Source: Holophagales bacterium (GTDB lineage Bacteria > Acidobacteriota > Thermoanaerobaculia > Multivoradales > Multivoraceae). From it: DNA of 51,416 bases. Location of the stretch: NCBI GenBank assembly GCA_009837085.1, contig VXUF01000101.1, positions 1 through 51,416 on the forward strand, in the 5' to 3' direction. Both the position numbers and the translations under genes were made by a program. A model generated the notes under the pieces. The model saw only the letters and a program-made list of their open reading frames with translations. It was not told where the DNA came from and ran no database searches. This document shows, piece after piece, positions 43,866-51,416 of the stretch; the stretch's first letter is position 1, and every line of letters begins with the position of its first letter.

Positions 43866-46663
43866 TGGTCGTTCTCCTTCGACTGGGGCTGCGGCCGGGG
43901 CATCATCGGCAGGCGGAGCGTGAGGCGGCAGCCGCCGGACGGGAGGTTCGAGGCGACCAGGTCGCCGCCGTGCCGGCGGACGATCTCCTGGCTGATGGAG
44001 AGCCCGAGGCCGGTGCCTCCAACGGCCTTGCGAGTGGAGAAGAAGGGTTCGAACACGCGTTCAAGGTGCTGCTCGGGAATGCCGGGCCCGGTGTCGTCGA
44101 TGAATACGTCGATCGTGTCGCCCGAGTTTTCCTCCACCGCCAGCGAAAGGCGCCTCTCCTTGCTGCCAGCTTCCGTCATCGCGTCGACCGCGTTGACCAT
44201 CAGGTTCGCGAGCACCTGGCCGAGTTCCGTGTCGTTGCCCGGCACCCAGACCTTGCCGCACGGACCGAGGTCCACCCGGAGCTCGACGCCGGCGTCGGCG
44301 AACCGCTCCGCCAGCGCGTCGCAGCTTTCCTTGACCACGAGCCCCAAGTCGACGGGCGCCGGCTCGTGCCGGCCGCGGCGTGCGAAGTCGAGGAGCGTGT
44401 TGACGATGCGGGCGGCCCGGAAGGTCTGACGCTCGACCTTGCGCAGCAGGCGCCGCCGCGGATCCTGAGCGGCGGTTTCGGCCAGCAGCATCTGGGCGTA
44501 GCTGGAGATTCCCGTCAGCGGCGTGTTCACTTCGTGGGCGACGCCGGCGGCCATGGCCCCGAGCGCCGCCAGGCGCTCCTTCTCCGCCAGCTCGCGCTTC
44601 ATCGCCACCCGCTCGGTGACGTCGTGCCCGACCACGACCCGGTGGCCGGGCGCCGCGCCCTGGAACGCCGCGACGGACAACTGCAGGTACTTCTCGGTCC
44701 GGGCGAGATCCTCGAACAGCACCTCGACCGGCGGGTCGTCGAGGCGCGGAAACAGGTGGAGCGGGATCAGATCGCCGAGCGCCCTGTCGCCAACCTCGCT
44801 TCGTGGCAGGCCCACGAGAGCCCCGAAGGCGCCGTTCGCGGTCACGATCCGGTTCGTGTCGTCGATGACCGCGATGCCAGCCGGAGAGGACTCGATGATC
44901 TCCTCGCTGAACTGCTTCAGTTCGGAGACCCGGGTCAATTGCCGCTGCCGCTGCTCGAGCAGTTGCGCGTTCTCGATCGCCAGCGCCGCCTGGTTCAGAA
45001 GCTGGCGGATCAGGGTCAGGTCATCGGTGGAGAGCGGCGCGCCGCCGATGCGGCGGCCGACGTAGAGCAGGCCGACCGTCCGGTCCCGCACCTGGAGCGG
45101 GAAGACGTAGTGGTAGCCCAGCACCGCGAGGCGGAGGTAGCCGCTGTCCGCGACGTCGGCCAGTGGCGCCCGCGAAAGGGCCCGGTGGGGTTCGCTCCAG
45201 ATAGAGGCATCGACCTCGGCGAGCTTGAGATACGGCGCTTCGGGCTCCTCGCGCACGGGGGCCAGATGGTCGCCTTCGACCAGGAACAGGTTGCACTGCT
45301 CCAGGCTCAGGCCTTCTTCCAGCTCGCGCAACAGGCTCGACGCCAGACGCCCGAGGTCCCGTTCGTGGAGCAACTCGTCGCCGAGTCTCGCCAGCGCCCG
45401 GCGGCTGCGCTGGGCACGGTACTGCAGTCGCTGGAGACTCGAGCCGATGCTCTGCTTGACCGGTATCGAGAGGGAGCCTATGACGAGCAGGGCGCTGGCG
45501 TTCAGGAAGCCCCTGGCGACGACCATGTCCTGTGGGACACCGCGGCGGATGAGCAGACTCAGCAGGGAGAAGCCGAGCACGGCGAGCAGCACCGTGAGCG
45601 CGTAGGTCGCGACGTCGCGGGCGATCACCGCTACGTCCCAGAGGCGGTAGCGGAGCAGGGCGTAGGCGAAGCTCAGCGGCACCAGGGCGAGCGGCGCCAC
45701 TGCGAGAGCGTCGAGCCAGCCGGGCGCCGGCAACTCCAGGGCGAAGGGCACCACGTAGAGCGCCAGGAAGGGCAGGTAGCCGCCGGCGACTCCGAAGGCG
45801 ATCCACTGCGTCTGGCGTCCCTGCTCCCAGTCGCGCCGGGACAGCAGGCGTCGGCCGAGCACCGCGGCCGCCGCCAGCGCGTAGGCCACCAGCAGGAGGA
45901 GTTCGACACGGTCCTGCCGCTCGAGAGCGGTGGCTGAGAGATCGCCGGCCAGACGGCCGGCCCCGAAGATCTGGTCGAGCTGCAGAGCAAGCAGAGCGGC
46001 GGACGGCAGATAGAGCCAGGGCACCGCGCGGCGCGCCCAGATGGAGTTCGGGCGCACCGGGAACACGAGGAAGAAGTGCAGCGTGAGCGGGGGCAGCAGG
46101 AGCCGGCAAGCGCCGTCGACGAGGTAGAAGAGACGGTCGATGGCGTCAAAGGGCGCGATCGGCGTCACCAGGTAGAGGGCGGCCGAGATCAGGGCCCAGA
46201 GGTGGAAGAGGAGCGTCTGCCGACTGCGCTGGCGGCTCAGGGTGTAAAGCCCGATCAGCAGGTAGGCGATCCCGGTGAGGGAGAGGGCGATGTAGGCCCA
46301 GTCCAGGGTTAGTCCGGGTAGCCGATGCAGCGCCGTGACCAGCTCCTCGCCTTCATCGGTCTCCCGGAGCACCTGCAGGTCGCTCTCCGGGCGCCGGCGC
46401 AGCAGGCGCTCCAGCTCGTCGGCCGACAGCGGCGGTTCGCCGTTGGCCAGGACGATGACGTCGCCAGGCAGCAGCTCCGACCCCTCGGTGGCGGCAAGCA
46501 CGCTCAGCTCGTCGGCAGCCGTCTCGACCACGAGTCCGACACCCTGGAAGGAACTCACCTTGCGGCCCATGGAGAAGCCGCCCAGGCCGACGACCAGGAT
46601 CGTGGCGAGCAACAGCGCAGCAGTCAGGCCGAGCCGGGCGGGTCGGGACTCGATGCGCATCAC
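43862..46663 (-). CDS. Membrane histidine kinase, PDZ-like, multi-pass, GAF, PAS
   Basis: 933 residues (GTG 46663; an ATG follows at 46660). A first membrane helix (about 10-30) is followed by a PDZ-like segment (GLVVETAADELS ... LPGDVIVLANGEPP, about 40-115), then 7-8 hydrophobic helices (about 120-400), a GAF domain (about 420-570), a PAS domain (about 590-690), HisKA with GVAHEVNTPLTG (near 720) and an HATPase with NLMVNAVDAM, DTGPGIP and GGTGLGLSIS. The signal may be a peptide or envelope stress read by the PDZ part. It pairs with the NtrC-type regulator by ATGA overlap. Confidence 0.92.
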   Translation of the reverse strand: MMRIESRPARLGLTAALLLATILVVGLGGFSMGRKVSSFQGVGLVVETAADELSVLAATEGSELLPGDVIVLANGEPPLSADELERLLRRRPESDLQVLRETDEGEELVTALHRLPGLTLDWAYIALSLTGIAYLLIGLYTLSRQRSRQTLLFHLWALISAALYLVTPIAPFDAIDRLFYLVDGACRLLLPPLTLHFFLVFPVRPNSIWARRAVPWLYLPSAALLALQLDQIFGAGRLAGDLSATALERQDRVELLLLVAYALAAAAVLGRRLLSRRDWEQGRQTQWIAFGVAGGYLPFLALYVVPFALELPAPGWLDALAVAPLALVPLSFAYALLRYRLWDVAVIARDVATYALTVLLAVLGFSLLSLLIRRGVPQDMVVARGFLNASALLVIGSLSIPVKQSIGSSLQRLQYRAQRSRRALARLGDELLHERDLGRLASSLLRELEEGLSLEQCNLFLVEGDHLAPVREEPEAPYLKLAEVDASIWSEPHRALSRAPLADVADSGYLRLAVLGYHYVFPLQVRDRTVGLLYVGRRIGGAPLSTDDLTLIRQLLNQAALAIENAQLLEQRQRQLTRVSELKQFSEEIIESSPAGIAVIDDTNRIVTANGAFGALVGLPRSEVGDRALGDLIPLHLFPRLDDPPVEVLFEDLARTEKYLQLSVAAFQGAAPGHRVVVGHDVTERVAMKRELAEKERLAALGAMAAGVAHEVNTPLTGISSYAQMLLAETAAQDPRRRLLRKVERQTFRAARIVNTLLDFARRGRHEPAPVDLGLVVKESCDALAERFADAGVELRVDLGPCGKVWVPGNDTELGQVLANLMVNAVDAMTEAGSKERRLSLAVEENSGDTIDVFIDDTGPGIPEQHLERVFEPFFSTRKAVGGTGLGLSISQEIVRRHGGDLVASNLPSGGCRLTLRLPMMPRPQPQSKENDQ

Positions 46664-46756
46664 TGGGTCGTTCGGCGTGGGGTGTGTCTTCTGTGCCTCA
46701 GGTACGGCCGGAAGGCCACCTTCGGGGCAATTCAGTTTTCCGTAAGCACGTCCCGT

Positions 46757-46775
46757 GCCGGGGAGGTTCCCCGGC
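46757..46775. repeat. Short perfect hairpin
   Basis: GCCGGGGA (46757-46764) and TCCCCGGC (46768-46775) form an 8-bp stem with a 3-base loop in the gap upstream of the kinase gene. There is no T-run on either side, so it is not a classical terminator. The rest of 46664-46891 shows nothing recognisable. Confidence 0.4.
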
Positions 46776-46891
46776 TATCCGCCTGATTCTAGGACATGTA
46801 GGGGGCGCCTCGGGCGGTGGGAGTTCAACCTGTTGGTTTGGAACCGGCTTCTTGGATCCAGGCCTGCGCACCCAGAGAAACGAATGGTCTG

Positions 46892-47134
46892 CTACGAAGA
46901 CCCTCTGCGCTGTTTGGCGACCCACGCTTGCGTGGTCTTCGACCAGGCCAGTATCCCGGCGCCCGTGAGTGCTCCAGTGAGAAGCCGCCAGAGATCAGAA
47001 GCACCCTCGCCGAACGCAATGGCATGGAGTCCGGCTACTGCGAACGCGATGACGACGGTCCCAGCGAGGAAGAAAACCGGCGCTCGCCGGATGCTCATGT
47101 AGGGCTCTTCAGCCCAGAACGTTGGTGGCGGCAT
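46892..47134 (-). CDS. Small two-helix membrane protein
   Basis: 80 residues from ATG 47134, with a perfect AGGAGG only 2 bases upstream; a second ATG at 47098 may instead be used. Two hydrophobic segments (about residues 19-38 and 50-66) separated by a short acidic loop suggest a hairpin in the inner membrane, and the C-terminus is basic. No family is recognised. It is divergent from another small membrane protein at 47258. Confidence 0.5.
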   Translation of the reverse strand: MPPPTFWAEEPYMSIRRAPVFFLAGTVVIAFAVAGLHAIAFGEGASDLWRLLTGALTGAGILAWSKTTQAWVAKQRRGSS

Positions 47135-47257
47135 CGCCTCCTAACGTAGCAGTCTCGCGTTTCGGCGTCTCGATTCCGTCCAGGTCAGCAGGGGAAAGGC
47201 CTCCGTGGAAAGGCCGAGTTACGTTACGATCAACCAAGCGGGAGCCGGGGAATCACG

Positions 47258-47473
47258 ATGAGAGAAGCCGACGTTACGATCGACAACATGGGGCGCATCG
47301 TCGCCGACCTGAACGCCGAAATCCTTGATCTGCGGGAATGGCGCATCCGCATCGACGAGCAGATGAAGCACGTCGCCATGAAGGAGGACCTGGCGAACCT
47401 CCGCGTCTGGATGATGGGCACGACCCTCACGGTTGGCGCCCTGATCGTCGCCGCGATCAAGCTCATCCCCTAA
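47258..47473 (+). CDS. Small coiled-coil protein with C-terminal membrane helix
   Basis: 71 residues with GGGGA upstream of the ATG. Residues 1-45 are predicted helical and charged (coiled-coil-like), and residues 49-68 are a hydrophobic helix ending in KLIP. The layout resembles small XhlA/DUF1640-type phage or stress proteins, but the match is only in shape. An 11-base direct repeat (ACGTTACGATC) occurs just before and within its 5' end. Confidence 0.55.
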   Translation: MREADVTIDNMGRIVADLNAEILDLREWRIRIDEQMKHVAMKEDLANLRVWMMGTTLTVGALIVAAIKLIP

Positions 47474-47518
47474 CTGGGACACCACGCTTTCAGCCCGGCG
47501 TCGGCCTTACACTGGCTC

Positions 47519-47560
47519 GCCGCTTCGCGGCTCGCGCCTGATGCCGGCCAGAAGGCCGGC
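47519..47560. terminator. Two GC-rich hairpins between convergent genes
   Basis: GCCGC/GCGGC (47519-47531, 3-base loop) and GCCGGCC/GGCCGGC (47543-47560, AGAA loop) lie in the 116-base gap between the small protein at 47258 and the barrel gene at 47590. They lack T-runs but may serve as a weak two-way terminator. Confidence 0.4.
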
Positions 47561-47589
47561 GCACCGACACGCACCGGCGCCGGTACTCC

Positions 47590-49662
47590 CTAGAAGCGGA
47601 CCGCTATACCCGCGACGACCCGGCGGCGCAACTGGTCCGGGTCCTGGCTGGAGTCGACCGGGAGATGCCCGCGGCTGAGTTGCATCTCGAGTTGCAGGGC
47701 CCAGTTCTGGATGCCGGTACCGGTGACCCAGGGCAGTCCCTGCGTCAACAGAAGCTGCAGGCGCTCCACGGAGAGCACCGAGTTCGGGCCGGCGGGCGGG
47801 AACCGGGCGTCCCGGGCGACGGGCGACAGTTCCTGATCCACCCGGCGGAAGGCGAGCAGGACGCCGGTTGCACTGCGCTCGAACTGGGTGTCGACGCTGG
47901 CGATCACGTAACGGACCTGGTTCTCGAGGTTGTTGCCGCTACCGTCGACGGCGCGGAGCAGGCCGCCTCCGCCCGAGGCGGCCGAAGAGCTGATCCGGGT
48001 CAGGATCTTCTCGCCCAGGCGCTGCTGGAGCCCGAAGTGGAGTTCGGCGACCTGGTCGCCGTCGAGCAGCAGCAGGCTCTCGAGCCGTTCGAAGATGTCG
48101 CGGCTGAAGTACAGCCGGACGCTGTCCGCGAACTGGCGCTGCGTGACGCCGAACTCGACGCGGCGGTTGTCGTCGGTGGCGCCGAGCCGCCGGCTGAGTT
48201 CGATCCGGTAGCAGTGTTCGAAGGTGGCGGTGCAGGCGTCATCGTCGTGGTACTGCACCTGCAGGAAGTCGCGGAAGAGGAGGTGTTCCGAGTCGACCCT
48301 CTCGCTGGCGGACACAGCGGCCAGCCAGTTGGAACCGAGTTCGACGACGAAGCCGGCGCGGGGCGTGAACGAGACGTTGCCGTCGCTCAGCGTGCTGAAC
48401 ATCCCGTACTCGAGAACGACCGTGGGCTGGATCTCCCAGTTGCCCTGGCTGAACACGTCGAAGCGCTGGTGGGGACCCTCGCCCCAGGTCGAGAAGCGGC
48501 CGTTCCCGTAGGCCTGTCGCTCGCGGTAGCTGAGTCCGGCTTCGAGCGAGGCGTTGGCGGTGATCTGCCGCTCGTAGCCGCCCCGGAACTCCAGGGTCGT
48601 CGAGGACATCGGCGAGTCGAGGGCCGCCAGCGCCAGACTGTGCAGACCGCTCTGGCCGGCGTAGAGGTCGCCGAAGCCGTGGTGGAAGTTCTGGTCGGCG
48701 GTGTACCGGGCCTCGAAGTGGGCGTCGCCGGCGCCGGCCGCCTGTTCGACCCTGAGGCCGTAGCTCTCGAGGCCGGCGAACGGGGTCGGACCCCAGTCGT
48801 CCCAGGCTGCCGCATCGCCGCCGTGGAAGCGGTGTCGCTGCGACGTGATCTGGACGTTCGAACCCCGGTGGTTCACGTCGAGGGCGAAGGCCTGGCTGTC
48901 GCCGAGCTGCTGGTGATCTTCGTTGAACACCTGGCGCTCGAACTCGCGCAGGTCGGACCGCAGGGCGAGGTGGGTCTCGCCGAACCGGCTGCGGAGATCG
49001 AACTGACTGCCGAGCACCCGGGCGCCGGCGTCGCCGCCAGCGTCCTCGATACCCGACAGCGTCCGCAACTCCGCCTCGAACCGCTCGCGCTGAACCGCCG
49101 ACTCGAGCGCCCAGTCCTGATCGTCCGCGATCGCTTCCGCGATCTGGATCTGGCGCAGGACGTCGTTCGGTATGCGCTGCCGGACGGACCAGAAGTCCTC
49201 TTCGCCGCTGCCCGTCTTCTCGCCGGCGGGCCGGCGCTCGCGGGCGCTCAGTTCGAAGTCGAGCGACTGCGCCGACTCGCCCGTCGTGCGCACGAGCTCC
49301 GCCACCGCCGGCACGAATCCCGGCCGGTGAGCGATCACCCGGTAGACGCCGGCCGGCAGGGGCTGGAAGGCGTAGCGGCCGAAGCGGTCGGTCGTCGTCC
49401 GTTGCTTGCTGCGATCGGCGACGTCATAGACGTAGACGCGGGCGGCGGGAAGCGGCGCCTTGCCGGCGTGGACCCTGCCGACCAGCCGACCGGCCGTTGG
49501 ATCGCCCAGGCTCGGCAGGTCGAGGCCGGCCTGGAGCGGCGCGGTGCCCAGAAGGGCGATGGCGGCGACAGGCGCCAGGACTCCGGCAGAGAGCGTGCGC
49601 ACTCGCACAGCGGTCGACCGGGAGTCGCCGGGATGCATCCGGCAGGTCATGTTGAGAGTCAC
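47590..49662 (-). CDS. Outer-membrane beta-barrel with N-terminal carboxypeptidase-regulatory-like domain
   Basis: 690 residues. A signal peptide (hydrophobic segment about residues 24-45) precedes a CarboxypepD_reg-like beta-sandwich (GRLVGRVHAGKAPLPAARVYVYD ... TDRFGRYAFQPLPAGVYRVIAHRPGF). The rest consists of alternating amphipathic strands, and the last residues are AGIAVRF, the aromatic end recognised by the BAM machinery. No TonB box or plug domain is evident, so it is a TonB-receptor-like barrel without a plug, a type frequent in Acidobacteriota. Substrate unknown. It follows comF by 21 bases on the same strand, so they may share a message. Confidence 0.75.
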   Translation of the reverse strand: MTLNMTCRMHPGDSRSTAVRVRTLSAGVLAPVAAIALLGTAPLQAGLDLPSLGDPTAGRLVGRVHAGKAPLPAARVYVYDVADRSKQRTTTDRFGRYAFQPLPAGVYRVIAHRPGFVPAVAELVRTTGESAQSLDFELSARERRPAGEKTGSGEEDFWSVRQRIPNDVLRQIQIAEAIADDQDWALESAVQRERFEAELRTLSGIEDAGGDAGARVLGSQFDLRSRFGETHLALRSDLREFERQVFNEDHQQLGDSQAFALDVNHRGSNVQITSQRHRFHGGDAAAWDDWGPTPFAGLESYGLRVEQAAGAGDAHFEARYTADQNFHHGFGDLYAGQSGLHSLALAALDSPMSSTTLEFRGGYERQITANASLEAGLSYRERQAYGNGRFSTWGEGPHQRFDVFSQGNWEIQPTVVLEYGMFSTLSDGNVSFTPRAGFVVELGSNWLAAVSASERVDSEHLLFRDFLQVQYHDDDACTATFEHCYRIELSRRLGATDDNRRVEFGVTQRQFADSVRLYFSRDIFERLESLLLLDGDQVAELHFGLQQRLGEKILTRISSSAASGGGGLLRAVDGSGNNLENQVRYVIASVDTQFERSATGVLLAFRRVDQELSPVARDARFPPAGPNSVLSVERLQLLLTQGLPWVTGTGIQNWALQLEMQLSRGHLPVDSSQDPDQLRRRVVAGIAVRF

Positions 49663-49683
49663 TATAGCGGACGGCGCGCCGGG

Positions 49684-50418
49684 TCAGACCTGTGTGCGGG
49701 CCGCAGCGAAGACGATGACTTTTCCGGCGCCCGCCGCCTTGAGAGCACGGGCGGCCCTGCCGGCGGTGGCGCCGGTGGTCACGACGTCGTCGACCAGGAG
49801 CACGACGCGGTCCCTCACCGCGGCCGGCTTGCGACAGATGAAGGCGATTCCCGGGTTCATCAGCCGTTGGCGGCGGCCACGGCCGACCTGCGGCCGGCCC
49901 AGGGTCCGCCTTCTCAGCGCGGGCGACAGCGGCCGCCCGAGACGCCGGGCGAGCGGCCGGGCGATCGATTCGGCGTGGTTGCGGCCGCGAGCGAGCCGCC
50001 GGCGCCAGTGCATGGGCATGGGTACGACAACGTCGGCACGCTGCAACTCGATTCCCAGGAGGGTGCTTGCCTCGTCGGCGATGTGGAGGCCCAGGTAGTC
50101 GAGGCGGCGGTACTTCAGGCCGAGGACGACCTGATCGAGCGGCGGCCGGTAGACCCAGAGCCAGAAGAAGCCGTCGCAGCCTTCGAGGCGGCCCTCGCGG
50201 GCCGCGTCCCGGGGCGGCGATTCGAGCAGCCGCCGACACCGCCTGCACAGACCGAGTTCCCGTTCGGCGGGGGCTGAGCAGGCGAGGCAGGGCCGGGGCA
50301 GGAGCAGCCAGATGGCGAAGGTCAGGAAGCGCCGCGCCAGCCGGCAGACGTTTTGGGCCGCCGATCCGTAGAAACAGGTGGGCAGTCTTCTTCGGGTGGG
50401 TGGGCCGTTTGCGGTCAT
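49684..50418 (-). CDS. comF: ComF family phosphoribosyltransferase-like protein
   Basis: 244 residues. The N-terminal zinc-finger-like part has CLAC and CRRC pairs. The core shows YRRLDYLGLHIA, VVPMPMHWRRRLARGRNHAESIARPLA and the PRPP motif LLVDDVVTTGAT. ComF proteins act in uptake of DNA during transformation or in DNA metabolism. Competence genes are not seen around it, so a role in transformation is not shown here. Confidence 0.93.
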   Translation of the reverse strand: MTANGPPTRRRLPTCFYGSAAQNVCRLARRFLTFAIWLLLPRPCLACSAPAERELGLCRRCRRLLESPPRDAAREGRLEGCDGFFWLWVYRPPLDQVVLGLKYRRLDYLGLHIADEASTLLGIELQRADVVVPMPMHWRRRLARGRNHAESIARPLARRLGRPLSPALRRRTLGRPQVGRGRRQRLMNPGIAFICRKPAAVRDRVVLLVDDVVTTGATAGRAARALKAAGAGKVIVFAAARTQV

Positions 50419-50450
50419 TCCTGCCGACAGGGACGGATTCAGCCCGCGTC

Positions 50451-50456
50451 TATACT
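50451..50456 (+). promoter_or_regulatory. Possible -10 box
   Basis: TATACT lies about 30 bases before the TTG start at 50485; the sequence at the -35 position does not match well. Confidence 0.3.
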
Positions 50457-50484
50457 GCCCGGCGCGCGGACCAAGGAGACTCTC

Positions 50485-51036
50485 TTGACCTCACGGAACC
50501 GAAAGCTACGCGCCGCCGGCGTACCGGCGCTGGCGACAGTCCTCCTGCTGCTCGCGGGCGCGGCGAGCGCCGACGCCCAGGGGCAGTACAGCTACACCCT
50601 CTCGCTCGGACCGACGTTCGGCGGAAGCCTGGACGGAAAGCCCGACAGCGGCCTCGACCACGCGGGGTTCCTGGCGAGCTTCTCCTGGCGGACCCAGCCG
50701 CGCACCTCGGTCGGCGTCCGGCTCGGCAGCACCGATCTAAGCGGCGACCAGGTCGGCACGCTGGTCAGCCCCACCTTCCGCTACGCGACAATCGCCGGCG
50801 AGTATCGTTTCAACGACCTCTACTACGAATCGGGCGTGTTCATGGGGCTAGGCCTTTACCAGCTCGGCGATGGCGTCGAGAGCGAAGAGGGAGTCGGCCT
50901 GACGCTGGGCGTGACGGGTGACTTCCCGATCAACGAGCGGTTCTCGATAATGGTCGAGCTGGTGGGTCACTACGCGGACCTCGATGCCGCCAGCACCCAC
51001 GCCACCGTTCACGCCGGAGTCGCGTACCACTTCTGA
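50485..51036 (+). CDS. Small outer-membrane beta-barrel protein
   Basis: 183 residues from TTG 50485, chosen for AGGAG (50474-50478) 6 bases upstream and for the signal peptide it gives (basic start, VPALATVLLLLAG, SADAQ). The frame stays open to 50353 but upstream it overlaps comF. The mature part alternates hydrophobic and polar residues in about eight strands (YSYTLSLGPTFGG, RTSVGVRLGS, ATIAGEYRF, FSIMVELVGHYADL) and ends GVAYHF, the usual aromatic end of barrels. It resembles OmpW/OmpX-sized barrels. Function unknown. Confidence 0.75.
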   Translation: MTSRNRKLRAAGVPALATVLLLLAGAASADAQGQYSYTLSLGPTFGGSLDGKPDSGLDHAGFLASFSWRTQPRTSVGVRLGSTDLSGDQVGTLVSPTFRYATIAGEYRFNDLYYESGVFMGLGLYQLGDGVESEEGVGLTLGVTGDFPINERFSIMVELVGHYADLDAASTHATVHAGVAYHF

Positions 51037-51072
51037 ACGGTCAGGCTGCTACACTCGCGCGCCGCCGAACGT

Positions 51073-51148
<76 letters not shown>

Positions 51149-51167
51149 CGTTTCGGCCGCGCCGGCG

Positions 51168-51416
51168 CTAGCCTTCCGGGCGCGCGCTGTCCAGCATCGC
51201 CAGGAACGCCTGGCGCTGCTCGCGCATCGTCGCGCCAGGGCCGACTGCCCGCAGATACCAGGGGCCGCCGGGCGCTTCGATCACCGCTCCGAAGAGCGCC
51301 CCGTCGTGCAGGTCGGTCGTCGGAAAGCTGCCGATGGTGCTCGCCTTGACCGTTCCCTCCAGCTCGATCCAGGTACGGCGGACGCCGCCGCTCTCCCGGC
51401 TCTGCGTGGTGGGCTC
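51168..51416 (-). CDS. 3' end of a conserved protein of unknown function (partial)
   Basis: 82 C-terminal codons and a TAG; the gene runs off the window at 51416. It reads RTWIELEGTVKAS, FGAVIEAPGGPWYLRAVGP and MREQRQAFLAMLDS near its end. This ending (WY-L/F-...-GP, then a helix with an (A)FL(A)-L motif) is like that of periplasmic proteins measured against kinetics of small-molecule binding, but I do not know the family. Coding direction is supported by codon composition. Confidence 0.55.
   Translation of the reverse strand, partial: EPTTQSRESGGVRRTWIELEGTVKASTIGSFPTTDLHDGALFGAVIEAPGGPWYLRAVGPGATMREQRQAFLAMLDSARPEG

Noticed and set aside
46757..46775. Hairpin as a rho-independent terminator
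   Set aside because: No T-run follows on either strand.
43865..50277. Long plus-strand frames (43865-45937, 47665-50277)
   Set aside because: Antisense to the kinase, barrel and comF genes; no domain content.

Overview
The window reads as chromosomal DNA of an uncultured, high-GC Acidobacteriota, plausibly of the Thermoanaerobaculia or a related marine lineage. The signs are three proteins with the acidobacterial VWFA-related domain, two of them fused to GWxTD domains, PEGA/PDZ/TPR proteins, many secreted proteins with signal peptides, strong third-position G/C and tightly packed operons with ATGA/GTGA overlaps. The lineage is inferred from protein content only; there is no rRNA in the window.

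Layout. 1-8675 is an accessory, secretome-like region: a strong promoter and long leader, a secreted protein of unknown family with a textbook terminator, two 5'-truncated-looking remnants, a secreted protein on the minus strand, then a secreted metallopeptidase-like protein, a subtilisin-like protease and a small secreted protein that all carry one cysteine-rich C-terminal domain. 8672-14424 (minus) is an NHL propeller / PEGA-PDZ-VWA / truncated PEGA-PDZ operon. 14609-20527 (plus) holds a decayed nuclease-fold protein, a Wzm-like polysaccharide-export permease, a GT2 glycosyltransferase, a GNAT-like protein, a macro-domain protein, a small unknown and an archaeal-type phosphoglycerate mutase. 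20574-22685 repeats the pairing of the first region: a paralogue of the 391-2070 protein beside another copy of the C-terminal domain. 22648-28336 (minus) is two GWxTD-VWA proteins followed by Maf.

28415-35738 is housekeeping: cysteine desulfurase with MnmA, SLT transglycosylase with RsmI, and RF1 with PrmC. 35739-39426 is a one-polypeptide two-component system (GAF-PAS-kinase-receiver-winged helix) divergent from a cytochrome c/copper-monooxygenase-like protein, with repeated GGTTCAC-type sites between them. 39541-42489 has an NTF2-like protein and the last two enzymes of reductive pyrimidine breakdown. 42486-46663 is an NtrC-type regulator with its membrane kinase. 46892-51416 has two small membrane proteins, an outer-membrane barrel, ComF, a second small barrel, tRNA-Ala(GGC) and the 3' end of a further gene.

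The most interesting signal is the cysteine-rich C-terminal domain (conserved LVKVLxGCxhN and WVF cores) on four secreted proteins, two of them hydrolases, together with a second paralogous secreted family next to it at two loci. This looks like a secretome module with a shared surface or processing function that I cannot name. Other notable points are the all-in-one two-component protein with candidate operators, a nuclease-fold relic without catalytic residues, and convergent genes whose stop codons interlock in CTAG/TTAG.
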